A stretch of DNA of 64,000 nucleotides from Parapontixanthobacter aurantiacus. GTDB lineage: Bacteria; Pseudomonadota; Alphaproteobacteria; Sphingomonadales; Sphingomonadaceae. The notes beneath the pieces are model-generated. The model was not told where the DNA came from, searched no databases, and saw nothing but the letters and a program-made list of their open reading frames with translations. The stretch is from assembly GCF_009827635.1 (NCBI RefSeq), contig NZ_WTYW01000001.1, positions 328,001 to 392,000 on the forward strand, in the 5' to 3' direction. The stretch's first letter is position 1, and each line of letters begins with the position of its first letter. Shown here piece by piece: positions 9,215-17,553 of this stretch. The position numbers and the translations under genes were made by a program.

Positions 9215-9685
9215 ATGAGCGACACATCCCACGAAACCTCCGCGCCACTTCATCTGGGACAAAGCAGCACACTGCCTTCCTCGCCTGACGAGGCGGTCCT
9301 CGATTACGTTCCCAATCCGAGAGGGAAAACGCTTTACATGGTGCGTTTCGCCGCACCCGAGTTTACCTCGCTTTGTCCGGTTACGGGGCAACCCGATTTT
9401 GCGCATCTGGTGATCGATTACGCACCGGGAGAGACGATCGTCGAATCGAAGTCGCTGAAACTCTTTCTCGGCAGCTTTCGCAACCATTGCGGCTTTCACG
9501 AAGACGTCACCGTCGGCATCGGCAACCGGCTGTTCGAGGAAATGGAACCGCAATGGCTGCGCATCGGCGGCTACTGGTATCCGCGCGGCGGCATCCCGAT
9601 CGACGTGTTCTGGCAAAGCGGACCCGTGCCGAATGGCCTCTGGGTGCCGGACCAAGGCGTCCAGTCGTATCGGGGGCGCGGCTGA
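9215..9685 (+). CDS. queF: NADPH-dependent 7-cyano-7-deazaguanine (preQ0) reductase
   Basis: A 156-residue unimodular QueF, which reduces preQ0 to preQ1 in queuosine biosynthesis. The nucleophile Cys54 sits in [12 protein letters not shown], followed by the family signature ESKSLKLF at 77-84 and [11 protein letters not shown]. The ATG at 9215 was chosen over the upstream in-frame ATG at 9119 because the short form matches the family's usual length and N-terminus. It is divergent from the 7910-9043 gene. No other que genes are in the window. Confidence 0.95.
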   Translation: MSDTSHETSAPLHLGQSSTLPSSPDEAVLDYVPNPRGKTLYMVRFAAPEFTSLCPVTGQPDFAHLVIDYAPGETIVESKSLKLFLGSFRNHCGFHEDVTVGIGNRLFEEMEPQWLRIGGYWYPRGGIPIDVFWQSGPVPNGLWVPDQGVQSYRGRG

Positions 9686-9726
9686 TGCCCTTGCAATAAC
9701 ACGCTATTGAAGGCACTTCACCGAAC

Positions 9727-10575
9727 ATGAGAACATCGCGGAAGAACTCCGATACCATCATCGCGACCGAAACCGGCAAGCCGGTGCGCAAGAAACCGAT
9801 GCAGGCGCGCCTCGGCTGGCTCGCCCTGATCCTCGCCCTGCTGCTCCCCGTATGGTTTGCGATAGCAGCCTTGGGTAGCAAGATCGGTGTCTGGAACTGG
9901 CAGTTCGGGCTCGGTACGATGACCGCGAGTTGGGGACCGTGGCTGCTGACCGTCGTATCGGCACTTGCAATCGTCGCCTTCCTCTGGGCGCTCGTGAAGA
10001 AGCCGCGCGGCAACTGGATCGTACCGCTGATCGCGCTCGTCATTCCGGTGGGCATCTTCGTGTTCCTCGGAACCGTGCGGGAGCGGGCCGAGGACAATCC
10101 AATCCACGACGTCACGACCAATCCGGCGGACCCGCCGACCTTTTCCGCCGAATTGCTGCGCGAGCGACAGGCGGAAGATGCCAATCCCGTTGAGCCTTAC
10201 GATCAGGCGCTCGAGGGTATGCAGGGCGAAACCCTGCAACGGCTGAACCGGCAGCTTTACCCGGCGATGGAGCCGCTCGTGACGACTGCGCCGCCCGAGG
10301 AAGCCGTTGCCGCAGTGGCGAACGTGTTCGAAGAACAAGGGTTCGAGAACGTCACGACCGATGTCGCAGCAGGTCGCGTCGAGGGCACGGCGGAAACCTT
10401 CTGGTACGGTTTCGAGGACGACATCGTCGCTCGCATTCGCGAGGTTCGCGGGGCCGGTTCGGTCATCGATCTGCGCTCCGTCAGCCGTGTCGGGCAGAGC
10501 GATCTGGGCAAGAACGCCGAGCGGGTCCGGGAACTGCGTCTGGCGATCGAAAGCGACCTCAGTTCGCGAAACTGA
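9727..10575 (+). CDS. DUF1499 domain membrane protein
   Basis: A protein of 282 residues with three hydrophobic segments (about 28-50, 62-85, 92-112) and a C-terminal DUF1499 domain. The domain is recognised from NPIHDVTTNPADPP at about 119-132, the segment VEGTAETFWYGFEDDI, and the closing motif SVSRVGQSDLGKNAERVR. The function of DUF1499 is unknown. The C-terminus overlaps the convergent phosphatidyltransferase gene by 17 bp. Confidence 0.82.
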   Translation: MRTSRKNSDTIIATETGKPVRKKPMQARLGWLALILALLLPVWFAIAALGSKIGVWNWQFGLGTMTASWGPWLLTVVSALAIVAFLWALVKKPRGNWIVPLIALVIPVGIFVFLGTVRERAEDNPIHDVTTNPADPPTFSAELLRERQAEDANPVEPYDQALEGMQGETLQRLNRQLYPAMEPLVTTAPPEEAVAAVANVFEEQGFENVTTDVAAGRVEGTAETFWYGFEDDIVARIREVRGAGSVIDLRSVSRVGQSDLGKNAERVRELRLAIESDLSSRN

Positions 10576-11164
10576 CCGCAGCAAGAATGCTGCGCTGAAT
10601 GACGGTCGCCACGCACAGCGCAGCGAAAGCGTAGGCCAAGACGACGAAAGCGGCCGGGAATATCGTCATCGCGACGAAGAACAGGATCGTCTCCGTCCCT
10701 TCGGCGAGCCCCGTCGAATAGAAGAAGCTTTTCTGTCCGTGAGCGGTCGTCTGCGCCTTTCGCTTTTCCGCTATTACCGCATAGGCAAGAAAGCTTGTCC
10801 CGGTCAGGACGAAGCAGGCGGTAAGCACCAGAGAAGCGAGCGCGTTCGCGGGATCGACGAAGCCGAAGGCAACCGGGATCGATACGTAAAAGGCGAAATC
10901 CGCGACGATATCGAAATAGCCGCCAAGGTCCGTCGGTCCGCTGGCGCGCGCAATCGCTCCGTCGAGTCCATCGAGCAAGCGATTTGCCGCGATCAAAGCC
11001 AGTCCAAGAAGGAACAGCCCGTTGGCAATTGCGACTGCGCCCAGAAGGCCGACCGCAAGTCCGAAAGCAGTAACCGCGTTTGCAGTTATGCGACGAGCAG
11101 CAAGGGCGCGTCCGATGCGATTGAGGGGCGGATCGATCCACGGTCGGAGTTTGGCATCGAACAT
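10559..11164 (-). CDS. CDP-alcohol phosphatidyltransferase family protein
   Basis: A 201-residue integral membrane enzyme with about six hydrophobic segments. The family motif D-G-(x)2-A-R-(x)8-G-(x)3-D-(x)3-D appears as DGLDGAIARASGPTDLGGYFDIVAD, with an extra DG before the A-R. Members join a CDP-activated lipid to an alcohol such as glycerol-phosphate, serine or inositol; which one cannot be read here. A much longer open frame covers this gene, but its upstream part is a shadow of the transporter. The ATG at 11164 gives the natural N-terminus. Confidence 0.85.
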   Translation of the reverse strand: MFDAKLRPWIDPPLNRIGRALAARRITANAVTAFGLAVGLLGAVAIANGLFLLGLALIAANRLLDGLDGAIARASGPTDLGGYFDIVADFAFYVSIPVAFGFVDPANALASLVLTACFVLTGTSFLAYAVIAEKRKAQTTAHGQKSFFYSTGLAEGTETILFFVAMTIFPAAFVVLAYAFAALCVATVIQRSILAAVSFAN

Positions 11165-11175
11165 GAGAAGGTTAT

Positions 11176-12441
11176 CTAGCCGAAGGTCACCAGACCGACC
11201 ATTGCCCCCGTCATGGCGGTGGCGGCGTTTCCGGCAATCCAGCTTCTTATGCCGAGGCCTGCGACTTCCGCCTTGCGCGCCGGGCACAGCGTGCCGATCG
11301 TCGATACGAGAAGGCCGATGCTCGCAAAATTGGCAACGCCGCACAGCGCGTAAGTGACGATCAATTCGCTTCGGGAAGAGAAAGTCTCGTCGGGAAGCGC
11401 CGCCAGTTCGAGATAGGCGACATATTCGTTGAGCACCGCCTTCTTGCCCATCAGCGCGCCGGCGTCCACGGCTTCTGACCATGGCACGCCGATGGCCCAC
11501 ATCAACGGGGCGAAAAGCCATCCGAACAACCTGCCGACGCTTACCGGTTCGCCGCTGACGAGCGGCAGCAGCGCAAGGATCTGGTCGGCCAGCGCGACGA
11601 GCGCAAAGATGACGATGATGACCGCTATAACGGCAAGGAACAGTTGCAGGCCATCCATCGTGCCGCGGATCACGGCATCGATGGTGTTGTCGTATTTTAG
11701 GCCTGGAGCGTCGCGGTCTTCTGCCGTTTTGACATCGCCGGGAACCATGATCCGGGCAAAAAGCAATGCGGCAGGAAGAGAGATCAGCGAAGCGGAAATC
11801 ATGTGACCGACCGCATTGGGAACCGTGGCGGACAGTGTCTGGGCATAGAGGATGAGAATGGCTCCGGAGATGGTCGCCATGGCGAGCACCATGATCGCGA
11901 AAAGTTCGGAACGGCTGACCTTCTCGAAATAGGCTCGGGTGACCAGAGGACTTTCGACCACGCCGAGAAACATGTTCGCACCGCCTGCCAGACCCACTAC
12001 GCCGCTGACCCCGAGGGTTCTGCGCAGCATGAACGACAGGCCGCGAACGAGCCATTGCAGGACGCCCCAATGCCACAGCACCGCGGCTAGCGCGGAAAAG
12101 ACGATGACCAGCGGAAGGATCTGAAAGGCAATGATGAGCGGCGGTTCCGCCCCGTCCCGCAATGCGAAAGGCAATTCGGCTCCACCGAGATAGCCGAACA
12201 TGTAGGACGATCCGCGCAGTGTGGCCCGCTCGATGGCGGCGACGCCTTCATTGGCGTAACCCATCAGCGACCATACGAACGGTACGCGGAGCACGACGAG
12301 CGCGAGAACGGCCTGCATGGCCAGTGCGCCGGCAATCCAGCGCCAGCCCGGTAGATTGCTGCGATCTTCCGAGATCGCCCACGCCAGCAGAAGGAGCAGA
12401 ACGATGCCGAGCAGGCCCTGAAACTGTGCCAAGGCGCCCAT
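11176..12441 (-). CDS. Concentrative nucleoside transporter (NupC/CNT family)
   Basis: A 421-residue multi-pass inner-membrane protein with about 9-10 hydrophobic helices. Recognisable CNT features are the VFGYLG-like gate region (YMFGYLGGAE), the GGANMFLGVVESPL segment (the family's G-x-N-x-F-x-G-x-x-E-(A/S)-P nucleoside site), and the C-terminal region SWIAGNAATAMTGAMVGL. It imports nucleosides with a sodium or proton gradient. The ATG at 12441 shares one base with the preceding stop (TGATG); an in-frame TTG one codon upstream is less likely. Confidence 0.9.
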   Translation of the reverse strand: MGALAQFQGLLGIVLLLLLAWAISEDRSNLPGWRWIAGALAMQAVLALVVLRVPFVWSLMGYANEGVAAIERATLRGSSYMFGYLGGAELPFALRDGAEPPLIIAFQILPLVIVFSALAAVLWHWGVLQWLVRGLSFMLRRTLGVSGVVGLAGGANMFLGVVESPLVTRAYFEKVSRSELFAIMVLAMATISGAILILYAQTLSATVPNAVGHMISASLISLPAALLFARIMVPGDVKTAEDRDAPGLKYDNTIDAVIRGTMDGLQLFLAVIAVIIVIFALVALADQILALLPLVSGEPVSVGRLFGWLFAPLMWAIGVPWSEAVDAGALMGKKAVLNEYVAYLELAALPDETFSSRSELIVTYALCGVANFASIGLLVSTIGTLCPARKAEVAGLGIRSWIAGNAATAMTGAMVGLVTFG

Positions 12442-14591
12442 CAACCCCGGCGCCAGTCGAAGTAACGCTCGACGAAACCAAGCAGCTTTTCGGGCTTATG
12501 CGCTTTCTTCCATTCCCCGGCCGCATATTTGTTGGCTTCGGCCATCGTGGGGTAGCTGTGGATCGTCGAAAGGATCTTGTTGAGCCCCAGACCGTGTTTC
12601 ATCGCCAGCACGTATTCGGCCAGCAATTCGCCGGCATGGGCACCGATGATCGTTACCCCGAGAATCGTATCCTTGCCGGGTGGTGTCAGAACTTTCACGA
12701 ACCCGCGCGTCTCGCTTTCGGCGATGGCCCGATCGAGGTCGTCGAGCTCGTATCGCGTGACTTCGAACGAAATGCCTTTTGCGCTTGCATCCCCTTCGTT
12801 CAGTCCGACGCGGGCTATTTCCGGATCGAGATACGTCACGGCCGGGACCACGCGATAGTCCGCCTTGAACTTCTTAAAGCGGCCGAACAGCGCGTTGACG
12901 GTCGCGAACCACGCCTGATGCGAAGCGGCATGAGTAAGTTGATAGGGTCCCGCGACATCGCCTGCCGCGAGGATATTCGGAAATTTCGTTGCGAGAAATT
13001 CGTCCGTCACGACCGTCCCGCCGGTATCGACTCCGATGGCTTCGAGGCCGTAACCCTTAAGGCGCGCCGACCTGCCGACCGCGACGAGCAGCACGTCATA
13101 GGAAAGGGCGAACTCGTCTTCAGGGCCGCTCGTGACGACGCGCTTCTCCTCGTTTGCAGTGTCGATGCGGACGACTTCATGCCGTGTCCTGACCGAAACC
13201 CCCGCCTCCTCGAGTATGGCGCGAGCCGAAGCCGAAACCTCGTCATCCTCGCGGCTGAGCAGCCGCTCGCCCGCTTCGATCAGCGTAACCTCGCTTCCCA
13301 AACGGGACAGTGCCTGTGACATCTCGCAGCCGATCGGGCCTCCACCCATCACGACCACGCGGCGCGGCGCTTCGGCCATGTCTGCAAAGGCGTCCCACAT
13401 CGTCTCGCTGGTCAGATAGCCTGAGCTTTCGATGCCCTCGATTTTGGGAATAGTCGGTTCGGCGCCCGTCGCCAGAATAATCGAACGGGTAGCGAGCCGC
13501 TGTTTCGCTCCATCGTCTCGCGCAATTTCTACCGTCCAGGGATCAACGATCGTTGCGTAACCCTTGACGACATCGACGCCCAGACCCTCGAACCTGTCGA
13601 CGCTGTCATGCGGTTCGATAGCCTCGATGACCTTTCGAACGCGCGCCATCGTCTGACCGAAGTCGATCTCCGGTTCGTGCGACACGACCCCGTAACGCTC
13701 GGCGTGGCGCATCGCCGCCGCTACCTTCGCGCTTTTTATCAGCGCCTTCGAAGGGACGCATCCCGTGTTGAGGCAATCGCCGCCCATCTCGTTCGCTTCG
13801 ACGAGTGTGACCTTGGCCTTTACCATGGCGGCAATATAGGCGGCGACTAATCCGGCCGATCCCGCTCCGATCACGATAAGGTTGCGATCGAAGCGCTTTG
13901 GCCTGGTAAAGCCTGCATAGACCTTTCGCCGCTTCATGAACGCCAGGATTGCCTTGCCCACCCAGGGGAGGGCAGCCAGCGCGAGAAAGCTGAGGATGAG
14001 CGAGGGCGTCACGATTTCGCTTAGCGCATCGATGTCGGCAAGCTGCGTTCCCGCGTTCACGTAAACGATGGTCCCGAGCAGCATGCCGAGCTGGCTGGCC
14101 CAGAAGAACGTCCACACCTTGATGCCCGTCAAACCCATCAGCAGGTTCACGACGAAGAACGGGAAGACTGGGACGAGCCGCAGCGAGAAGAGATACAGCG
14201 CGCCGTCGCGCTCGACCCCGCGGTCGATCGTCTGGAGCCTTTCGGAAAAGCGGGACTTCACCCAGTCGCGCAAGATGAACCGGGCCGAAAGGAACGCCAG
14301 GGTCGCGCCGATCGTCGAGGCGAAGGATACGATGATCGTCCCGACCACGAGCCCGAACAGATAGCCCGCCGCAAGGGTGAGGATCGCCGCGCCCGGAAGC
14401 GATAAGGCGGTCGTCGCGACATAAATGCCGAAGAACGCGGCAATGACGAAGGCCGGTCGCTCGGCATAAATGGCATCGAAAGCTTCGCGCTGCTCTTTCA
14501 GGAAATCGAGCGACAAATACTGCGCGCCGCCGAATGCGAAGAAGGCGACGATGGCGCAGACGATGAGGGCGAAGAGAAGAAGCTTCTTCAC
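12441..14591 (-). CDS. TVP38/TMEM64 membrane domain fused to FAD-dependent disulfide oxidoreductase
   Basis: A two-part protein of about 716 residues. Residues about 1-215 form a TVP38/TMEM64 (DedA-like) membrane domain with several helices and the family-type FSLRLVPVFPFFVVN region. From about 238 on it is a class I pyridine-nucleotide-disulfide oxidoreductase: FAD motif GAGSAG at 242-247, redox pair CLNTGC at 273-278, NAD motif GGGPIG, the C-terminal dimerisation domain with HSYPTMAE, as in mercuric reductase/lipoamide dehydrogenase relatives. The GTG at 14591 directly precedes the first hydrophobic helix; an in-frame ATG at 14654 would add 21 non-membrane-like residues. The substrate is unknown. 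Confidence 0.87.
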   Translation of the reverse strand: MKKLLLFALIVCAIVAFFAFGGAQYLSLDFLKEQREAFDAIYAERPAFVIAAFFGIYVATTALSLPGAAILTLAAGYLFGLVVGTIIVSFASTIGATLAFLSARFILRDWVKSRFSERLQTIDRGVERDGALYLFSLRLVPVFPFFVVNLLMGLTGIKVWTFFWASQLGMLLGTIVYVNAGTQLADIDALSEIVTPSLILSFLALAALPWVGKAILAFMKRRKVYAGFTRPKRFDRNLIVIGAGSAGLVAAYIAAMVKAKVTLVEANEMGGDCLNTGCVPSKALIKSAKVAAAMRHAERYGVVSHEPEIDFGQTMARVRKVIEAIEPHDSVDRFEGLGVDVVKGYATIVDPWTVEIARDDGAKQRLATRSIILATGAEPTIPKIEGIESSGYLTSETMWDAFADMAEAPRRVVVMGGGPIGCEMSQALSRLGSEVTLIEAGERLLSREDDEVSASARAILEEAGVSVRTRHEVVRIDTANEEKRVVTSGPEDEFALSYDVLLVAVGRSARLKGYGLEAIGVDTGGTVVTDEFLATKFPNILAAGDVAGPYQLTHAASHQAWFATVNALFGRFKKFKADYRVVPAVTYLDPEIARVGLNEGDASAKGISFEVTRYELDDLDRAIAESETRGFVKVLTPPGKDTILGVTIIGAHAGELLAEYVLAMKHGLGLNKILSTIHSYPTMAEANKYAAGEWKKAHKPEKLLGFVERYFDWRRG

Positions 14592-14706
14592 GCGGTGATC
14601 CCGATCCCGGCAGCACGGTTTGCGCCGCAGGGCAGCGGGTACAGAAAAAGCCATCGCAAGGGAAGGCTGGGCCGCCTTTAATCGGCCAGTTTGAAGAGCG
14701 GTAAAC

Positions 14707-14782
14707 TGGTGCCGGCTGCAGGAGTCGAACCCGCGGCCTGATGATTACAAATCAACTGCTCTACCAACTGAGCTAAGCCGGC
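14707..14782 (-). tRNA. tRNA-Thr (anticodon UGU)
   Basis: A 76-nt cloverleaf on the minus strand. The acceptor arms GCCGGCT and AGCCGGC pair fully, the D-loop contains AGCTCAGTTGGTAGAGC, the T-loop GTTCGACTCC is standard, and CCA is encoded at 14707-14709. The seven-base anticodon loop UUUGUAA gives the anticodon UGU (threonine, ACA codons). Confidence 0.97.
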
Positions 14783-14801
14783 ACCGCGCTGCGCCATGTA
14801 T

Positions 14802-15689
14802 TCATATTGCGCCGAATGTCCAGCCTTCGGTGCGTGCGATAGCTGGCGTGAGAGCTGGCGGGTGCCAAAGCTCGTCGAATTTTGCGACCTTGCGCAGCCA
14901 TGCGGCAGCGAGCAGCGCATCGCTGGCATGGTCGTCGATTGGTCCTTTCCGCCTGAGCGGGGGCGAACCGAGTGCCTCAAGCGCTACGTCCAGGTCTTTG
15001 AAATTGCGGATCTTGGAACGGCTCGCGCTGCGTCCCGCCGCCATTGACGCGAGCGCGGTATAAATTTCGACGATGACCGGACCGCTTTCCGAAACCTCGT
15101 CGATTGGCCAGACCGAGGCCGGACGGTTCAGGCGATTGAGCAGTCGCATTCCGGTAAGGCTGGACTTGCCGACCTGTGCCGCACCGACGAGGTTGAAGTT
15201 GGAGTAGGGCTTGCAACCCATGGCTGCCTGTGCGTGTTCGGTGACGCGAAACCGACCGCGTCCGTGACTTGCCTCGTCGCAACGGAACATGGGACCCTCG
15301 CGTCCACCGTGCCGCCGGAAATAGGGGGCGAAGGACGAATGATCCGTGAAGCTGCTTGCTGCGAAATGATCGTCGGTGTCGCACACATCGTCGACCAGCC
15401 GCCAGAGCGCCTTGGCATCCGAAGGGCTACGATCGTTTCCGGGAAAATACGCGCCACAGTCGACGAATGGCAGGCTGATACCGAGATCGAGGCCGACGAG
15501 GCTGTTATCCGGCAAACCGTCATGGAGCCAGCCGAGAATTTCGGTGCGTGCCCACGGTTTGCTGCGCTCGATGAGGGTCGGAGGACCGCCATCAGCGGCA
15601 GCGACTGCGACAGCGATACCTTTTTGTCGTTCGCCGACGGCACCCGACCAGTCGATCGCCACGAAATGCGCGAAGTCGCGCTGCGTCAC
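14802..15689 (-). CDS. RNase H-fold (DUF429-like) protein of unknown function
   Basis: A protein of 295 residues. Three acidic stretches in the order of RNase H-like nucleases are visible: FVAIDWSGAV near the N-terminus, LVGLDLGISLPF in the middle and IDDHASDALLAAAWL near the end, as in DUF429 relatives. This suggests a metal-dependent nuclease fold, but the substrate is unknown. The GTG at 15689 forms a GTGA overlap with the rarA stop, which is why it was preferred to an ATG 27 bp upstream. It lies next to rarA and may be involved in DNA maintenance, inferred only from linkage. Confidence 0.7.
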   Translation of the reverse strand: MTQRDFAHFVAIDWSGAVGERQKGIAVAVAAADGGPPTLIERSKPWARTEILGWLHDGLPDNSLVGLDLGISLPFVDCGAYFPGNDRSPSDAKALWRLVDDVCDTDDHFAASSFTDHSSFAPYFRRHGGREGPMFRCDEASHGRGRFRVTEHAQAAMGCKPYSNFNLVGAAQVGKSSLTGMRLLNRLNRPASVWPIDEVSESGPVIVEIYTALASMAAGRSASRSKIRNFKDLDVALEALGSPPLRRKGPIDDHASDALLAAAWLRKVAKFDELWHPPALTPAIARTEGWTFGAI

Positions 15690-17002
15690 CCGCGTTCTTC
15701 CCGCAGCCTGTTCCAATAGGTGATCCGCTCCGCCACCTTGCGCTCGAACCCGCGTTCGACCGGCTCGTAATAGGTTTGCGGCTCCATTTCCTCGGGCCAG
15801 TAATTCGCGCCCGAAAAGCCGTCTTCGGCGTTCGGATCGTAGGCGTAATCGCGCCCGTATCCGATGTCCTTCATCAGCTTGGTCGGAGCATTGAGGATGT
15901 TGGGCGGGGGCATGAGGCTGCCCGTCTCCTTCGCGCTTTTCCAGGCAGCTTTCTGCGCCTTGTAGGCTGCATTCGATTTCGGGGCCGTCGCGAGATAGAT
16001 GCAGGCTTGTGCGATGGCGAGCTCACCTTCGGGCGAACCCAGAAACTCGTAGGCATCTTTCGCTGCGAGGCACTGCTGCAGCGCTGCCGGGTCGGCCATG
16101 CCGATATCCTCGACCGCCATGCGAACCAGCCGCCGCAACACATAAAGCGGCTCTTCTCCGGCGGTGAGCATACGCGCGAGATAATAAAGCGATGCCTGCG
16201 GATCGGAGCCGCGAACGGATTTGTGAAGCGCCGAGATAAGGTTGTAGTGACCGTCCCGGTCCTTGTCGTAGACAGCGACCCTTCGTTGCAGGAACCGTCC
16301 GAGCGCTGCCGGATCGAGCGGTTCGTCGATCTTCGCGTTATACAGCGTCTCTGCCTGATTGAGCAGGAAACGCCCGTCACCGTCGGCGCTGGCGACGAGC
16401 GCTGCCCGCGCGTCGTCATCGAGCGGTAGCGGCCCTTCCAGGGCTTCTGCGCGGCGCAGGAGTTCTTGCAGAGCGTCGGCGTCGAGACGCTGGAGAATAA
16501 GCACCTGCGCGCGCGACAGGAGTGCTGCATTGAGGGCAAAACTGGGGTTCTCCGTCGTCGCGCCGACAAGCGTCACGGTTCCGCGCTCGACGAACGGCAG
16601 GAAGCCGTCCTGCTGTGCCCGGTTGAAACGATGGATTTCGTCCACGAACAGCAATGTTCGCTGTCCGGCCTCTGCCATGCGATCGGCTTCGGCGAACGCC
16701 TTCTTCAGGTCTGCAACCCCTGAAAAGACCGCGCTGATCGCGGCGAACCTCATGCCGACGCTATCGGCGAGCAGGCGTGCGATCGTCGTCTTGCCGGTTC
16801 CCGGCGGTCCCCACAGAATCATACTGGACAGACGCCCGGCGGACACCATGCGCCCGATCGCTCCGTCTGCGCCGGTCAGATGCTCCTGACCAATTACCGA
16901 AGACAGGTCTCGGGGGCGCAGCCGGTCCGCAAGCGGCCCGTCGGCTTTGGCTTCGTCGGAGGGGGCGGTCGGCTGAGGTTCGTCGCCAAATAGGTCGGCC
17001 AT
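15686..17002 (-). CDS. rarA: Replication-associated recombination protein A (AAA+ ATPase)
   Basis: A 438-residue AAA+ protein of the RarA/MgsA/WRNIP1 family that acts at stalled replication forks. The Walker A motif GPPGTGKT is at 65-72, Walker B appears as LLFVDEIHRFN, and sensor 1 is VGATTENPSF. The C-terminal tetramerisation part includes the conserved SLYYLARML and DIGMADP segments. The N-terminal phrase PLADRLRPRDLSSVIGQEHL is classic. It is followed by the RNase H-like gene with 4 bp of overlap. Confidence 0.96.
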   Translation of the reverse strand: MADLFGDEPQPTAPSDEAKADGPLADRLRPRDLSSVIGQEHLTGADGAIGRMVSAGRLSSMILWGPPGTGKTTIARLLADSVGMRFAAISAVFSGVADLKKAFAEADRMAEAGQRTLLFVDEIHRFNRAQQDGFLPFVERGTVTLVGATTENPSFALNAALLSRAQVLILQRLDADALQELLRRAEALEGPLPLDDDARAALVASADGDGRFLLNQAETLYNAKIDEPLDPAALGRFLQRRVAVYDKDRDGHYNLISALHKSVRGSDPQASLYYLARMLTAGEEPLYVLRRLVRMAVEDIGMADPAALQQCLAAKDAYEFLGSPEGELAIAQACIYLATAPKSNAAYKAQKAAWKSAKETGSLMPPPNILNAPTKLMKDIGYGRDYAYDPNAEDGFSGANYWPEEMEPQTYYEPVERGFERKVAERITYWNRLREERG

Positions 17003-17094
17003 CCGCGCTATCTAGGTCGCGGCGGACAGAATTGCCAATTTCCATTCTCTGCGTATGATGAAGGCGGGTCGCGTTTTTTCGGGGGAGAAGAGCA

Positions 17095-17553
17095 TTGACA
17101 GCTGGCGGAAGAACGAAGGCACCCTGGCATTTGTGGGCCGTAGGCGGGCTCAGCCTCATCTGGAACGCGTTCGGAGCGTTCGACTACGTCCAGACCCAGT
17201 CGGGCAATATGGACTATATGCGGCGGATGACCGAGGGGATGGGGGCCACGCCCGAAGAGGCGATGGCGTATTTTCAAGGATTCCCGGCATGGGTCGACGC
17301 CTTCTGGGCGTTCGGTGTCTGGGGTTCGGTCGCCGGCTCCATCCTGCTGTTGTTTCGCAGCCGCTGGGCCGTAGCGGGATTTGCGCTCGCCTTGCTCGGG
17401 CTGGCCGGAACGACTTTGTATCAAGCAGTCTCCGAGACGCCCGACTGGGCCAGCGGCGGCATGTCGCAGATCATCTCAATCGTCATCTGGTCGATCGCAA
17501 CCTTCCTGTTGATCTATGCGATCAGCCAGCGCCGGAAGAACGTGATACGCTGA
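17095..17553 (+). CDS. Small four-helix membrane protein, unknown
   Basis: A protein of 152 residues with about four hydrophobic segments (13-30, 67-87, 91-110, 122-146) and charged loops. I do not recognise a named function; similar short membrane proteins recur in sphingomonads next to other core genes. Translation starts with a TTG at 17095, supported by the purine-rich GGGGGAG at 17081-17087, eight bases upstream; no ATG lies nearby in frame. It converges on the glycosyltransferase gene with stops directly abutting (TGA at 17551-17553, TAA on the other strand at 17554-17556). Confidence 0.7.
   Translation: MTAGGRTKAPWHLWAVGGLSLIWNAFGAFDYVQTQSGNMDYMRRMTEGMGATPEEAMAYFQGFPAWVDAFWAFGVWGSVAGSILLLFRSRWAVAGFALALLGLAGTTLYQAVSETPDWASGGMSQIISIVIWSIATFLLIYAISQRRKNVIR

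Noticed and set aside
11165-12076. Upstream part of a 505-codon frame ending in the phosphatidyltransferase
   Set aside because: Only the last 201 codons match the family; the rest is out-of-frame shadow of the nucleoside transporter.
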